A DNA stretch of 64,000 nt from Sellimonas caecigallum (lineage in GTDB: Bacteria > Bacillota > Clostridia > Lachnospirales > Lachnospiraceae), in contig NZ_CP173660.1 in assembly GCF_045038405.1 (NCBI RefSeq), positions 682,001 through 746,000 of the forward strand, written 5' to 3'. The position numbers were made by a program, and so were the translations under genes. A model generated the notes under the pieces. The model worked only from the letters and a program-made list of their open reading frames with translations, ran no database searches and was not told the DNA's origin. Below are positions 8,142 to 18,157 of this stretch, piece after piece (the stretch's first letter is position 1; every line of letters starts with the position of its first letter).

Positions 8142-10400
8142 TTATAAATGCCAGATGTCTCTGTTGTATTCCGCGATCGTACGGTCTGATGAGAAGAATC
8201 CTGCCTTTGCGATATTGACAAGGGATTTCTTAGCCCAGGCCGTTTCATCTTCGTAATCTTCCAGCATCTGTTCTTTTGTCTTGATATATTCTTTGACATC
8301 CAGAAGTGTCATGAACCAGTCTTTTCCGACGATCTCTTTGTAAAGCCGTCCTAAGTTGACTGGATCTCCGATCATAATGAGCTCTTTGCTGATGATGAAA
8401 TCCACCAGTTCTTCCACAAGTGCATCTTCCTCATAGATCTTTCTGGAGCAGTATCCTGCTGTGTCATAAAGCTTGATGACATCCTCAGATTTTGCACCGA
8501 ATATATAGATATTGTCATCGCCTACAAGCTCGTGGATCTCAACGTTTGCCCCGTCTTCCGTTCCAAGTGTCACAGCGCCGTTCAGCATGAATTTCATATT
8601 TCCGGTTCCGGACGCTTCCTTGGATGCAAGGGAGATCTGTTCGGAAATATCGCATGCCGGGATAAGTTTCTCAGCCTTTGTGACATTATAGTTTTCCACC
8701 ATCACGATCTTTAAATACTTGCTTACTTCCGGATCACTGTCCACAAGTTTCTGGAGGCAGAGAATCAGGTGGATGATATCTTTTGCGATCGTGTACGCCG
8801 GAGCTGCTTTTGCCCCGAAGATCATTGTGATCGGACGTTTCGGCAGATTTCCTTTTTTAATTTCTTTGTATTTGTAGATGGCATACAGAGCGTTCATCTG
8901 CTGTCTCTTGTATTCGTGGAGACGTTTGATCTGGATATCAAAAATGGAGTTCTCATCAATATCAATATCCTGCGTCAGTTTCAGGTATTCTTTCAGGCTG
9001 ATCTTTGCATTTTTCTTGATGCTTCTGAGTTTTTTCAGCACTTCCTCGTCATCTTTGTATGCCAGGAGTTTCTCAAGGTTTGCCGCATCGTGCTGGAATT
9101 CTGGTCCGATGAGCTCTGTGAGATAATCGGAAAGCTCATGATTGCAGTGTACGAGCCATCTGCGGAACGTAATGCCGTTTGTTTTGTTGTTGAATTTTTC
9201 CGGGTAAATGTCGTAGAACGGCTTCAGTTCGGATTCTTTTAAGATCTCCGTGTGAAGCGCAGCCACACCGTTTACCGCATATCCAAAATGGATATCAATA
9301 TGCGCCATGTGAACCCGGTCTTCTTTGTCGATGATATAGACTTTTTCATCGTGGAAGTCCCTTCTTACACGTGCATCCAGGTCGCGGATGATCGGCATCA
9401 GATGCGGAACCACTTTTTCCAGGTAGGAAACCGGCCATTTTTCCAGCGCTTCCGCAAGGATCGTATGGTTTGTGTACGCACATGTCTTTCTCACCACGTC
9501 TACCGCTGTATCCATGTTGAATCCTCTTGCCACAAGAAGACGGATCAGTTCCGGGATAACCATCGTCGGATGAGTATCGTTGATCTGGATAGATACGTGA
9601 TTGTAAAGTTCATATAAGTTGTATCCTTTTTCTTCCGCCTCAGCAAGGATCAGCTGCGCTGCGTTGCTGACCATGAAATACTGCTGATAGATTCTCAGAA
9701 GGCGCCCGTTCTCATCACTGTCATCCGGATAGAGGAAGAGTGTGAGGTTCTTTTTGATGTCGTTTTTGTCAAACTGGATGCCGTCGTGAATAATGCTCTC
9801 ATCTACTGTATCCAAGTCAAAGAGATGCAGTTTGTTGCATCCGCTTTCGTATCCCGGCACATCGATGTCGTACATGGTAGATGTCAGTGTAAAATCTTTA
9901 AACGGCACTTCAAAATGACGTTCTGTGCGTGTTAACCAGCTCTTGTCCGTGATCCACGGATTCTTCTCTTCCCGCTGTTTATTATCCACAAATGTCTGGC
10001 GGAACAGACCATCATGATAATTGAGTCCCACGCCGTCCCCCGGAAGTCCAAGGGTCGCGATGGAATCCAGGAAACATGCGGCCAGACGTCCAAGTCCGCC
10101 GTTTCCGAGAGATGGTTCCGGTTCTGTCTCCTCGATGGCTGTGATGTCATGTCCGTATTTTTCCAGCACGTCTTTCGTCTCATCAAAAAGTCCAAGGTTG
10201 ATCAGATTGTTGGATAAGAGTTTTCCGATCAGAAATTCAGCGGAGATATAGTAGAGCTTTTTCTCCCCTTCGTTTCGTTTCATTCCCTGCATTTTCTCTT
10301 TTGTGATGCACAAAAGCGCTGTATAGATTTCTTCATTGGAAGCTTCTTTGATTCCTTTTCCGTATTTTTCCTGCAGTGTCTGTTTTAATAACTGTTCCAT
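8142..10400 (-). CDS. glgP: glycogen/maltodextrin phosphorylase
   Basis: A 752-residue GT35 phosphorylase that releases glucose-1-phosphate from alpha-1,4-glucans. Visible marks are SLGNGGLGRLAACFLDS near the N-terminus, QINDTHPT, KRLHEYKRQ, and EASGTGNMKFMLNGA with the PLP lysine, followed by GTEDGANVEI. It is somewhat shorter than E. coli MalP (~800). It could be called malP; the operon context (importer, MalQ, debranching enzymes) suggests imported maltodextrin as well as stored glycogen as substrate. The start has AGGAGAG upstream. Confidence 0.95.
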   Translation of the reverse strand: MEQLLKQTLQEKYGKGIKEASNEEIYTALLCITKEKMQGMKRNEGEKKLYYISAEFLIGKLLSNNLINLGLFDETKDVLEKYGHDITAIEETEPEPSLGNGGLGRLAACFLDSIATLGLPGDGVGLNYHDGLFRQTFVDNKQREEKNPWITDKSWLTRTERHFEVPFKDFTLTSTMYDIDVPGYESGCNKLHLFDLDTVDESIIHDGIQFDKNDIKKNLTLFLYPDDSDENGRLLRIYQQYFMVSNAAQLILAEAEEKGYNLYELYNHVSIQINDTHPTMVIPELIRLLVARGFNMDTAVDVVRKTCAYTNHTILAEALEKWPVSYLEKVVPHLMPIIRDLDARVRRDFHDEKVYIIDKEDRVHMAHIDIHFGYAVNGVAALHTEILKESELKPFYDIYPEKFNNKTNGITFRRWLVHCNHELSDYLTELIGPEFQHDAANLEKLLAYKDDEEVLKKLRSIKKNAKISLKEYLKLTQDIDIDENSIFDIQIKRLHEYKRQQMNALYAIYKYKEIKKGNLPKRPITMIFGAKAAPAYTIAKDIIHLILCLQKLVDSDPEVSKYLKIVMVENYNVTKAEKLIPACDISEQISLASKEASGTGNMKFMLNGAVTLGTEDGANVEIHELVGDDNIYIFGAKSEDVIKLYDTAGYCSRKIYEEDALVEELVDFIISKELIMIGDPVNLGRLYKEIVGKDWFMTLLDVKEYIKTKEQMLEDYEDETAWAKKSLVNIAKAGFFSSDRTIAEYNRDIWHL

Positions 10401-10429
10401 ATGTCTCTCCTTTCAGACGAATATCTTTC

Positions 10430-12361
10430 TTACTTTTCAATTGCTTCGTATACTCTCAGGATCTCTCCCACACTCCATGCCTGTGCGAAACATCCTTTGG
10501 AAGACACCGGGTTTTCTCCGTCATATATCTCCGGAAGCTGCCCGATACATCCTTCTCTCATGGCGCTTTCTATCGTCTCCAGCATCTCTTTCACTTCTTC
10601 TTTCGACTCCATGGAGTATCCATGTACTTTCAGATAAGCGAGATACCACGCTCCAAGAGGGAACGTCCAGACTGTTCCCTGATGGTACGCCATGTCCCGT
10701 TCTTCCATCCTGCCCCCGTAGAACGGATGGAATTCTTCGTCGGCTTCCTCCAGTGTGCGAAGCCCGTACGGTGTGTAAAGTGTCTCAAATACCGTCTCTA
10801 CGATCTGCTTTTCCCGCTCCGGTTCCAGCATGGTAAACGGCATGGAAACTGCCCAGATCTGATTGCACCGCACCTGCGTATCCGCCTTGGTTCCGGATAT
10901 AAGATCTTTCAGGCACTTCCGGTCATCCATCCAGAACTTCTTCCGGAAAGAGTCCTTCGCCTTCTTTGCCAGTTTCCTGTATTCAGTATAATCTTTTCCA
11001 ATCATAGATGCAAATAATTCCATAATGCAGAGGGCATTGTACCAGTATGCATTGATCTCCACCGGTTTCCCGTGCCGAGGCGTCGGAAGGATCTCTCCCA
11101 CCCGCACGTCCATCCATGTGACCTGCCAGAGGTCTTCCCCTGCCAGGATGAGTCCGTCTTCATCCATGCGGATGCCGTAGTGTGTGCCCTCGCGGTATTT
11201 CTCCACGATCCTTTCCATGACCGGCCACACTTCCCGCACAAAATCGGTATCTTTCGCCGCCTTATAATACAGGTACACACAGTTGATGAATAAAAGCGCC
11301 GCATCCACTGTATTGTACATCGGTTCCGTACCGCCTTCCGGGAAAAGATTCGGCATCAGACCGTCTTTTTCATGTACGGCAAATGTCCGCAATATCTCTT
11401 TTGCAGCGTCGTACTGTCCGGTGGAAATACATACTCCCGGAAGGGCGATCATCGTATCTCTTCCCCAATCCTCAAAAAAAGGAAATCCGGCAAGGATCGT
11501 CTTTCCGTCCGTGGATTCTCTCCTGGATATAAACTGATCCGCGCTTTTTGCCAGCATCCGGGCAGCCGGGGAGCGAAATCCCGACTTTTCCTCCAGTTTT
11601 CTCCGGTATGCTTTCATCTCATCTATGATCTTCCCTGCATCGCTTCTCTCTTCCAGATCCGAGCATGTCATATCCAGCACGGCCGTTTTCCCTGCCGGAA
11701 TGTCGATCCGGATCCGAAAGACCGAGAAGGACCGTCCTGTCTCAGTCCTGCCGTCGCAGGCGTCATAACTGTAAAAATACTGTTCTTCTTTTTCCTGGTT
11801 TTCCCGTTTTCCATTCGTCTCAAAGAAAAGACATTGTCCAAGAGAGCGGACACCTTTCCCCTCACAGACAAACCCCTGTCCCTTTTCCGGTTCCTTCCCC
11901 TTCGGCGTAAACTTAAGAAACGGAGTGACTGAAAACACTGCATCCTTGCGGCTGTGGTTGGCAATCTCATAGCGGACCGCCGTGGTGTTTTCTCCCTGCG
12001 CCATCCCAATCTCTTTTCTAATTGTGATTCCCTTCACGAGAAACTCCCAGACAGGGCTGTCCTCAAAGGAGAAGGAAGACAAAAAGCGAAATCCTTCTTC
12101 CTTCGTTCCATCTGCAAATTCCTGGGAGGACAGCGTCACTGTCCTGTCCCCGATGCAAAGTTCTTCTTTCAGACGGTGTACAAGGTTGTATCTGTGGTTC
12201 GGCGCCTTTTTGCAGGCCATCAAAAACGCGTGGTCATTTCTGGATGCCGAACCGGTCATTGTAAGAGAAGAAAAACCGCCGAGTCCGTTTGTCAAAAGAT
12301 AGCAGTTTTCCTGTCCCCGCTCCAATGTTTTAAAATCCTGTTTTCCGTATAACCATTTCAT
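10430..12361 (-). CDS. glycogen debranching enzyme (amylo-alpha-1,6-glucosidase)
   Basis: A 643-residue bacterial glycogen-debranching enzyme. The N-terminal GDE_N-like domain starts MKWLYGKQDF and includes LLTNGLGGFSSLT; the C-terminal (alpha/alpha)6 domain has ILAGFPFFEDWGRDTMIALPG, ISTGQYDAAKEIL and YNTVDAALLFI, all typical of the GH133-type family. It hydrolyses alpha-1,6 branch stubs so that phosphorylase can continue. The reading frame stays open to 12568, but those extra 69 residues overlap the pullulanase gene and have no similarity to the family. ATG 12361 has GAGGG upstream. Confidence 0.9.
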   Translation of the reverse strand: MKWLYGKQDFKTLERGQENCYLLTNGLGGFSSLTMTGSASRNDHAFLMACKKAPNHRYNLVHRLKEELCIGDRTVTLSSQEFADGTKEEGFRFLSSFSFEDSPVWEFLVKGITIRKEIGMAQGENTTAVRYEIANHSRKDAVFSVTPFLKFTPKGKEPEKGQGFVCEGKGVRSLGQCLFFETNGKRENQEKEEQYFYSYDACDGRTETGRSFSVFRIRIDIPAGKTAVLDMTCSDLEERSDAGKIIDEMKAYRRKLEEKSGFRSPAARMLAKSADQFISRRESTDGKTILAGFPFFEDWGRDTMIALPGVCISTGQYDAAKEILRTFAVHEKDGLMPNLFPEGGTEPMYNTVDAALLFINCVYLYYKAAKDTDFVREVWPVMERIVEKYREGTHYGIRMDEDGLILAGEDLWQVTWMDVRVGEILPTPRHGKPVEINAYWYNALCIMELFASMIGKDYTEYRKLAKKAKDSFRKKFWMDDRKCLKDLISGTKADTQVRCNQIWAVSMPFTMLEPEREKQIVETVFETLYTPYGLRTLEEADEEFHPFYGGRMEERDMAYHQGTVWTFPLGAWYLAYLKVHGYSMESKEEVKEMLETIESAMREGCIGQLPEIYDGENPVSSKGCFAQAWSVGEILRVYEAIEK

Positions 12362-12381
12362 CCATCGTCCCTCTTTTCTGT

Positions 12382-14319
12382 CTATACTCCCTTTTGGCCT
12401 AATATAAGTGCAGTAATCGGTTTTGCCTTGACGCTTCCCTCTGCTGTCTTTGGCTCTGTCCAGCCGCTGCTGCTTTCTCCATCGGCCAGGATCTCCCATG
12501 TTCCTTCCGGGAGGTCTGCGCTTACTTCTTTTTCGCTGCTGTTGTAAAGGATATAAAGCGTTTTCCACCTGGAAGGATGCTCCGTGTCTTGGTTATCCAC
12601 AAGAAAGCTTACGACTCCGTCTTTATTCCAGGTTTTCCGTATCCTTGTAAACGCATTCTCCGACTTATCACAAAGCCCCGGCAGTTTTTTTCTCAATCCC
12701 ACAAGCCCTTTATAATATTCCCTCAGACTCCGGTATTCATATGCCCGTTTCCAATCCAGACGGTTGATCTCTATAGGAGCATTGTAAGTATTTTCCTGTC
12801 CCTCCTTTGTCCGGGCAAATTCTTCCCCTGACAGAAGGAACACTCTGCCCTGGCAGGTCATATAGATAGCAGCCGCCAGCCGGTTTTCTTTCATCCGTTT
12901 CTCCTGGTCCGGAGTTGTGATGGAGAGCTTATCCCACAGTGTCCAGTTGTCATGTGCGGACACATAAGAGATGATCTGGGACGGAGCCTTTACCGGGGAA
13001 CCTTCCCCGCACCATGCAGATACACTTCTCAATATATTTTCTTCCAGTCCTTTTCCTCCGTTTACGAACCCAGGTATCGTCCCTTTAAACACATGTCCCT
13101 TTACTGCATCTCTCGTATCGTCGCAGAACATGCCGACATTGACATCAAAAAGTCCAATGTTCTTTTTCAAGGCCGGAGTAGCTCCTTTTTCCATAGGAGA
13201 ATCATCTGCTGCCCACGGCTCGCCAAACAAAAGCTTTTCCCCTGTTCCGTATTTCTCATCCAGCGTTTTCCGGATGCTGTTCATCAGCTCCACATCCAGA
13301 AGCCCCATCAGATCAAAACGGAAACCATCGATGTGGTATTCTTTCGCCCAGTAGAGCACAGAATCCAGAATGTATCTGGAACACATGGAGCGCTCGCTGG
13401 CCACGTCGTTCCCACATGCAGATCCATTTGCTGTCTCGCCGTTTTCGTGTACACGGTAGTAGTACCACGGAACAGTCCGCTGAAACCATGTATCAAGAGA
13501 GTAGGTGTGATTGTAGACAACGTCCATGATCACGCGGAAGCCGTTTTTGTGAAGGGCCTGGACCATCTCTTTGAATTCCCGTATTCTTACTTCCCCGTTC
13601 TTTGCATCTGTGGCATAAGAACCTTCCGGCACATTGTAATTGACCGGATCATATCCCCAGTTAAATTCTCCATCTTCTTTTGTCTCATCCACGGAACCGT
13701 AATCGTACGCCGGCATGAGTTGGACATATGTTACGCCAAGATCCTTCAGGTAATCGAGGCCGGTAGGATGGATACCATCCTGATAGAGGGTTGTATGGCT
13801 GCATGTGAAGGCCTTGTACTTTCCTCTGTATTCTTCCGGAAATCCGCCGGATTCGTCCCAGGAAAATTCTCCGATGTGGATCTCATAGATGACGTCCTCC
13901 TCCGCTTTTTTCGGGGCAGCATCCTGCTCCCACCCTTCCGGATCTGTCCGCTTTAGATTGACCGCCATACTGCGTATCCCATTGACCCCGCATGCCCGCG
14001 CATACGGATCCGCAGTCCGGACTGTCTCCCCTTCCATCAGGATCTCGAAGTCATAGTACACGCCGTGGAGCTCTTCTTTTGTCCGGTATGCCCAAACACC
14101 CTTCTCTTCCCGGCTCATCTCTTCCGACCGGAACGCACTTCCTTTTTCTCCGTCATGATATAAGAAAAGCCGGACTCTCTTTGCAAAAGGGCTCCAGAGG
14201 AGGAAACTTGTTCCCTCCTCTGTGCAAATAGCCCCCAGATCCGGTTTCTCATATGTAAAAGTCCTGTCAAAATTTTCGTCTGAATAAATCTCTTTCCACT
14301 CTTTTGCTGTCTTCCTCAT
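12382..14319 (-). CDS. pulA: type I pullulanase (GH13_14)
   Basis: A 645-residue cytosolic type I pullulanase that cleaves alpha-1,6 bonds in branched maltodextrins. An N-terminal CBM48-like domain (FLLWSPFAKRVRLFLY) precedes the barrel. The signature FNWGYDPVNYNVPEGSY (type I consensus YNWGYDP), MDVVYNHT, nucleophile Asp in GFRFDLMG, acid Glu in LLFGEPW, and SAHDNWTLWDKL are present. No signal peptide or surface anchor is seen, unlike cell-wall pullulanases. ATG 14319 is preferred because AGGAAAGG lies just upstream, inside the longer frame starting at 14334. Confidence 0.93.
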   Translation of the reverse strand: MRKTAKEWKEIYSDENFDRTFTYEKPDLGAICTEEGTSFLLWSPFAKRVRLFLYHDGEKGSAFRSEEMSREEKGVWAYRTKEELHGVYYDFEILMEGETVRTADPYARACGVNGIRSMAVNLKRTDPEGWEQDAAPKKAEEDVIYEIHIGEFSWDESGGFPEEYRGKYKAFTCSHTTLYQDGIHPTGLDYLKDLGVTYVQLMPAYDYGSVDETKEDGEFNWGYDPVNYNVPEGSYATDAKNGEVRIREFKEMVQALHKNGFRVIMDVVYNHTYSLDTWFQRTVPWYYYRVHENGETANGSACGNDVASERSMCSRYILDSVLYWAKEYHIDGFRFDLMGLLDVELMNSIRKTLDEKYGTGEKLLFGEPWAADDSPMEKGATPALKKNIGLFDVNVGMFCDDTRDAVKGHVFKGTIPGFVNGGKGLEENILRSVSAWCGEGSPVKAPSQIISYVSAHDNWTLWDKLSITTPDQEKRMKENRLAAAIYMTCQGRVFLLSGEEFARTKEGQENTYNAPIEINRLDWKRAYEYRSLREYYKGLVGLRKKLPGLCDKSENAFTRIRKTWNKDGVVSFLVDNQDTEHPSRWKTLYILYNSSEKEVSADLPEGTWEILADGESSSGWTEPKTAEGSVKAKPITALILGQKGV

Positions 14320-14351
14320 TTTGCCTTTCCTCATTCAGTCTCTGTCTTCTC

Positions 14352-15227
14352 TTAGCCTTTTACCGCACCTGACATACCGTCCACATAATACCTCTGCATG
14401 AACAGGAAGAGGATGGCAATCGGAATTGAGATCAACACCGCTCCTGCCGCAAAGCTTGTGTACCAGCTGTCAATATATTCTTTCTGAAGCATATTCCAAA
14501 GTCCAATCGCAACCGTATACTGGTCTGAATTGGCACGGCAGATTACCTTTGCAAAAATGAAATCCAGCCATGGTGCCATGAAGGATGTCAGCACGGTATA
14601 AATAACGATCGGTTTACTGAGCGGCAGCGTAATCTTTGTGAAAATCTGCCATCTCGTACATCCATCCAGAAGCGCCGCCTCATCCACCGCGATCGGAACC
14701 GTATCAAAGAATCCCTTTGCGATCTGGAAGCTTAATCCCGCTCCTCCTGAGTAACACAAGATCAGCGCCACTTTGATGAGGTTCCCCTCTGTAAGGCCGA
14801 TTGCTTTCAGGATGAAATATACTGCGATCATGGACATGAATCCAGGGAACAGGCCGAGGATCATCGCCATGTTCATATATGGTTTCCGCAGTTTAAATTT
14901 CAGTCTGGACAGACAGTAGGATACTGCCAGAACATAAAATGTAGATAAGATACAGGCACATACCGCTATGAACAGTGTATTCATGAACATCTGCGGAAAG
15001 TTCAGGATCGATGTGTCCGTAAACAGTTTCACATAGTTGTCAAGTGTGAAGCTTTGAGGGAAGAAGGTGGAAACATAGGATCCTTTTTCTGCCCGGAAGC
15101 TTGTCAGTATTACCCAGATGATCGGGAATACCCAGATAAACGCCAGTATGGCAAGTACGACATGAACGATCGTATTATTGATAAAACGTCTCTTTTTAGC
15201 TGAGCGTACTTTTGTTTTCGCAGCCAT
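14352..15227 (-). CDS. malG: maltodextrin ABC transporter permease, MalG type
   Basis: A 291-residue permease with about six membrane segments, the first at IVHVVLAILAFIWVFPIIWVI region (residues ~20-40). The cytoplasmic EAA loop reads EAALLDGCTRWQIFTKITLPL, the contact with the ATPase. It starts 3 bases after the MalF-type stop, so the two are translated as a pair. No MsmX-like ATPase is encoded in the window; as in many Firmicutes a shared ATPase elsewhere would power the importer. Confidence 0.93.
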   Translation of the reverse strand: MAAKTKVRSAKKRRFINNTIVHVVLAILAFIWVFPIIWVILTSFRAEKGSYVSTFFPQSFTLDNYVKLFTDTSILNFPQMFMNTLFIAVCACILSTFYVLAVSYCLSRLKFKLRKPYMNMAMILGLFPGFMSMIAVYFILKAIGLTEGNLIKVALILCYSGGAGLSFQIAKGFFDTVPIAVDEAALLDGCTRWQIFTKITLPLSKPIVIYTVLTSFMAPWLDFIFAKVICRANSDQYTVAIGLWNMLQKEYIDSWYTSFAAGAVLISIPIAILFLFMQRYYVDGMSGAVKG

Positions 15228-15230
15228 GAT

Positions 15231-16610
15231 CTAGAATCCCCCTTCTTCTTTGTATGATTTACTGTTGCGGTAAGTAAGAAGAGCCGCAATCGCCAGAATA
15301 ATAAATGTCAGAATACCGATAACCGCACCGATATTGTAGTACTGTTTATCTACTGTCAGTTTGTACAGCCAGGTTACAAGCAAGTCGGTGCTTCCTGCCG
15401 TGGATTCGAGATTTGTAACCGGATCTCCTCCTGACAACAGGTAGATGACATTAAAGTTGTTGACGTTTCCGGTAAACGTCGTGATCAGGTATGGTGTCGT
15501 CACATACAGCATGTAAGGGAGTGTGATCTTAAAGAAGATCTGCACTGCATTGGCACCGTCCACTCTGGCTGCCTCGTAAAGTTCTCCAGGAATATTCTGA
15601 AGGACTCCGGTCAGCTGAAGCAGTGTATATGGTACACCGACCCAGATATTGATCACAATGACAGTTACTCTTGCCCATGTCGGGTCTGTAAAGAACGGAA
15701 GACTCGCATCCGGCGCAATCAGTCCCAGGTTACGAAGAAGGACATTGACCGCACCTTCCGGCTGAAGCATCGTTCTCATGATCAGAAGAGAAACGAACAT
15801 CGGGACTGCACAGGAGAGTACGAAACAGAATCTCCAGAATCCCTTTGCTTTTGTATCTTTCCGGTTGATTACAATAGAAAGAATCATACCGAAAATATAG
15901 TTACTGAACGTTGCAAAAAACGCCCATACAAGTGTCCATCCAAGTACAGACCAGAACGTACTTCCCAGGATACTGCTGGAATCGAACAGAGCCTTGAAGT
16001 TTTCAAGTCCCACCCAGTCAAACAGCATCAGATGGTTGTCGATCTTACTGTAGTTCGTAAATGCCATACAGATCATAAAGATCAGCGGCAGGATCGTCAG
16101 AGCACCGATAAAGATCATCGGTGGTGTCATCAAAAGCCTGTGCAGGTTCTCATGTAAAAGAGATTTCAGATCTTCCACAAAATTGTTGACGTGTTTTCCC
16201 TGCTTGTCAAGGCATTCTGCCTTGTAGGCACTCTTCAATGCGCCTCTCCATGCACAGATCATTAGTATGGTAAGAAGTACTGTTGCCACGCCATAGAGGA
16301 GGATCAAAATGGACTGATCTCCTTTTGTATAGACATAAATCTGATTTGCTTCATCCCAGATCTCTTTTTGTTCTACCGTTCCAAGTGACCCAAGCATCGA
16401 AAGGAACTGGATTCCGTTCACGATCATAAACACAATATATGCCACTTCTATCGCCAGATAGAGCAGACCTTTGATCTTCTGTTTATGTATAATATTTCCA
16501 AATCCCATCAGCACCATGGAGAGTTTCGTCTCCATGCCGCCCTCCCTGATCGCCGCCGTGCAGGTATACGGTGTCGGGAAATTATTGACATGTTTTTTTC
16601 TTATTCCCAT
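15231..16610 (-). CDS. malF: maltodextrin ABC transporter permease, MalF type
   Basis: A permease of up to 459 residues with about eight membrane segments, more than MalG as is usual for MalF. The EAA loop is EAARVDGANAVQIFFKITLPY. Two starts are possible: ATG 16610 with AGGTGAG upstream, or ATG 16535 (METKLSMVLMGFGNII) with GGGAGGG upstream. The second matches the usual N-terminus of Firmicute MalF proteins, which open with a short amphipathic helix before the first membrane segment. Lies 15 bases after malE. Confidence 0.93.
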   Translation of the reverse strand: MGIRKKHVNNFPTPYTCTAAIREGGMETKLSMVLMGFGNIIHKQKIKGLLYLAIEVAYIVFMIVNGIQFLSMLGSLGTVEQKEIWDEANQIYVYTKGDQSILILLYGVATVLLTILMICAWRGALKSAYKAECLDKQGKHVNNFVEDLKSLLHENLHRLLMTPPMIFIGALTILPLIFMICMAFTNYSKIDNHLMLFDWVGLENFKALFDSSSILGSTFWSVLGWTLVWAFFATFSNYIFGMILSIVINRKDTKAKGFWRFCFVLSCAVPMFVSLLIMRTMLQPEGAVNVLLRNLGLIAPDASLPFFTDPTWARVTVIVINIWVGVPYTLLQLTGVLQNIPGELYEAARVDGANAVQIFFKITLPYMLYVTTPYLITTFTGNVNNFNVIYLLSGGDPVTNLESTAGSTDLLVTWLYKLTVDKQYYNIGAVIGILTFIILAIAALLTYRNSKSYKEEGGF

Positions 16611-16625
16611 CCTTCTCTCACCTCT

Positions 16626-17861
16626 TTAGATTCCGTCACTGTTCATCGCTTCATTCATTGATTCCGTCTGCTCAGCCGCATTATCGTGGGTTACGCTGCC
16701 GTTTCGGATACCTTTACCCATATTTTCCACCGGAGTCCAGCAGTTGTTCATCTTGGAAACAAACGGCTGAAGAATTGATGTATAGTTGAATGTATTATTC
16801 TGTGCCATAACAAGCGGATCCGCTGCAATCTCCTGTTCGGCCATGAGTTCCGTATTGCATGGAATTACCGTTCTCAATTCGTAATGCGCCCGTTGTGCTT
16901 CTGCTGATCCGAGATACACTGCAAGTTCTACCGCAGCAGCCATATCGTCACAGTTCGGATTCACTCCGATCGCCTTTGAACCGGCGTAAGCCATCATCTG
17001 TTTTTCTTCTCCATTTAAAGTGAAAGTTGGAAGAGCAGCCACTCCCATGTTGTCCCCAAGTGCTTCTTTTACTGCATTGGCATCCCAGGAACCAGAGAAT
17101 ATTGCTGAAATGCTTCCATCACGAAGACCTGCGATACCGGATCCGTCCGCATCAATACGGAAATTCGGATTTTGTTCTAGGTCAATCAGGTAATTCGTCA
17201 CTTCCACTGCTTTCTCGCCGCTGAAATCTACACCTTTTGACTCATCGGTTCCATCCCCAAACAGTGTACATCCGTTGCCAATGTAAAATGCCGGGAGATA
17301 CCAGGAGTTTGTCATCGGGAAAGAGACAACTCCTTTTTCAAGCATGGTATCCAGGTTCTTGATATCTTCCTCGCTGAATACACTCTTGTCATAATACATA
17401 AACCATGTATTCGTCGTAAACGGGACTCCGTAAAGCTCTCCGTCTTTCGTCAGAGACGCAAGCACTTCTTCGCTGTTCGTACTTTCGATCTCTTCTCTGT
17501 ATTTTCCTCCAAATTTTGCAAGTGCATTTGCATCTGTCATCGTCGTGATCGTGTCATTTGCATACATAAATACGTCTGCACTTGCCTCTGCATCCTGTGC
17601 TACCTGTCCTGCCGCTGATGCTTCATCTGCAACACCGTATACAAAGGTAATGTCCCATTCCGGATGCTCATCAGCGAAATTCTCGCACATGGTCTGCAGC
17701 CATTCGCCGCTGTCTTTTGACTGGTCTTCTGACGGAGACCAGACCATCAGACGAATCTTTTCTTTTCCGCCGGACGCACCGTCAGTCCCGTTTCCGCATC
17801 CGACAAGACCTGTCGCTGCAAGCACAAATGCAAGCATCATTGCCAACCCTCTCTTTTTCAT
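16626..17861 (-). CDS. malE: maltodextrin-binding lipoprotein, MalE type
   Basis: A 411-residue solute-binding protein. The signal peptide MKKRGLAMMLAFVLAATG ends in the lipobox LVGC, so it is probably lipid-anchored at the outer membrane face of the cell. The body is a family 1 sugar-binding protein (LMVWSPSEDQSKDSGEWL, YGVPFTTNTWFMYYDKSVF, MMAYAGSKAIGVN). First gene of the operon, with GGAGA 5 bases before ATG and a near-consensus promoter 52-80 bases upstream. With malF and malG it forms the importer feeding the cytosolic amylolytic enzymes. Confidence 0.93.
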   Translation of the reverse strand: MKKRGLAMMLAFVLAATGLVGCGNGTDGASGGKEKIRLMVWSPSEDQSKDSGEWLQTMCENFADEHPEWDITFVYGVADEASAAGQVAQDAEASADVFMYANDTITTMTDANALAKFGGKYREEIESTNSEEVLASLTKDGELYGVPFTTNTWFMYYDKSVFSEEDIKNLDTMLEKGVVSFPMTNSWYLPAFYIGNGCTLFGDGTDESKGVDFSGEKAVEVTNYLIDLEQNPNFRIDADGSGIAGLRDGSISAIFSGSWDANAVKEALGDNMGVAALPTFTLNGEEKQMMAYAGSKAIGVNPNCDDMAAAVELAVYLGSAEAQRAHYELRTVIPCNTELMAEQEIAADPLVMAQNNTFNYTSILQPFVSKMNNCWTPVENMGKGIRNGSVTHDNAAEQTESMNEAMNSDGI

Positions 17862-17912
17862 AAAGTCTCCTTTCTCGCATTTTTTTGTTTCGTATTGTTT
17901 CGTTGTATGTTT

Positions 17913-17941
17913 ACTATATCTCTTTTTATACGAAGCGTCAA
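17913..17941 (-). promoter_or_regulatory. sigma-A promoter of the maltodextrin operon
   Basis: On the minus strand TTGACG (17941-17936) and TATAGT (17918-17913) are 17 bases apart, a near-consensus promoter 52 bases upstream of the malE start. An inverted repeat (17929-17958) covers its spacer and -35 hexamer. Confidence 0.75.
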
Positions 17942-17958
17942 GAGGGGATCGCTTTGTA
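17929..17958. promoter_or_regulatory. candidate operator for the LacI-family regulator
   Basis: TACGAAGCG and CGCTTTGTA form an inverted repeat (8 of 9 pairs) with a 12-base centre. It overlaps the -35 element of the malE promoter, where a repressor would block transcription. The spacing is wider than a standard LacI half-site pair, and TTTCG half-site-like repeats occur nearby (17888, 17898, 18124), so the exact operator is uncertain. Confidence 0.4.
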
Positions 17959-18080
17959 TATATTGCATTTCTCTGTTTTTACCAGTTGTTTTTATACTTT
18001 TTTGTACTTTTTGCACAAACACTCTGGCTTTTGGTTTTTATGATCTTTACGAAACAAATCGATTATAAGACGAAAAACCG

Positions 18081-18109
18081 TTGCTATTTTCTTTTGTTTC
18101 TTATATAAT
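18081..18109 (+). promoter_or_regulatory. promoter of the LacI-family regulator gene
   Basis: TTGCTA (18081-18086) and TATAAT (18104-18109) lie 17 bases apart, 49 bases before the regulator ATG. The -10 is perfect and the -35 matches four of six. Confidence 0.6.
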
Positions 18110-18157
18110 AAAATATAGTTTTTAATCATTCTATTTCGTTTCAAAAGAGGTAAAAAT

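Noticed and set aside
12362..12568. N-terminal 69-residue extension of the debranching enzyme
   Set aside because: It overlaps the pullulanase coding end, has no family similarity, and a good SD precedes the internal ATG 12361.
17862..18157. A catabolite-responsive (cre) site in the mal promoter region
   Set aside because: No match to the WTGNAANCGNWNNCW pattern was found on reading both strands.
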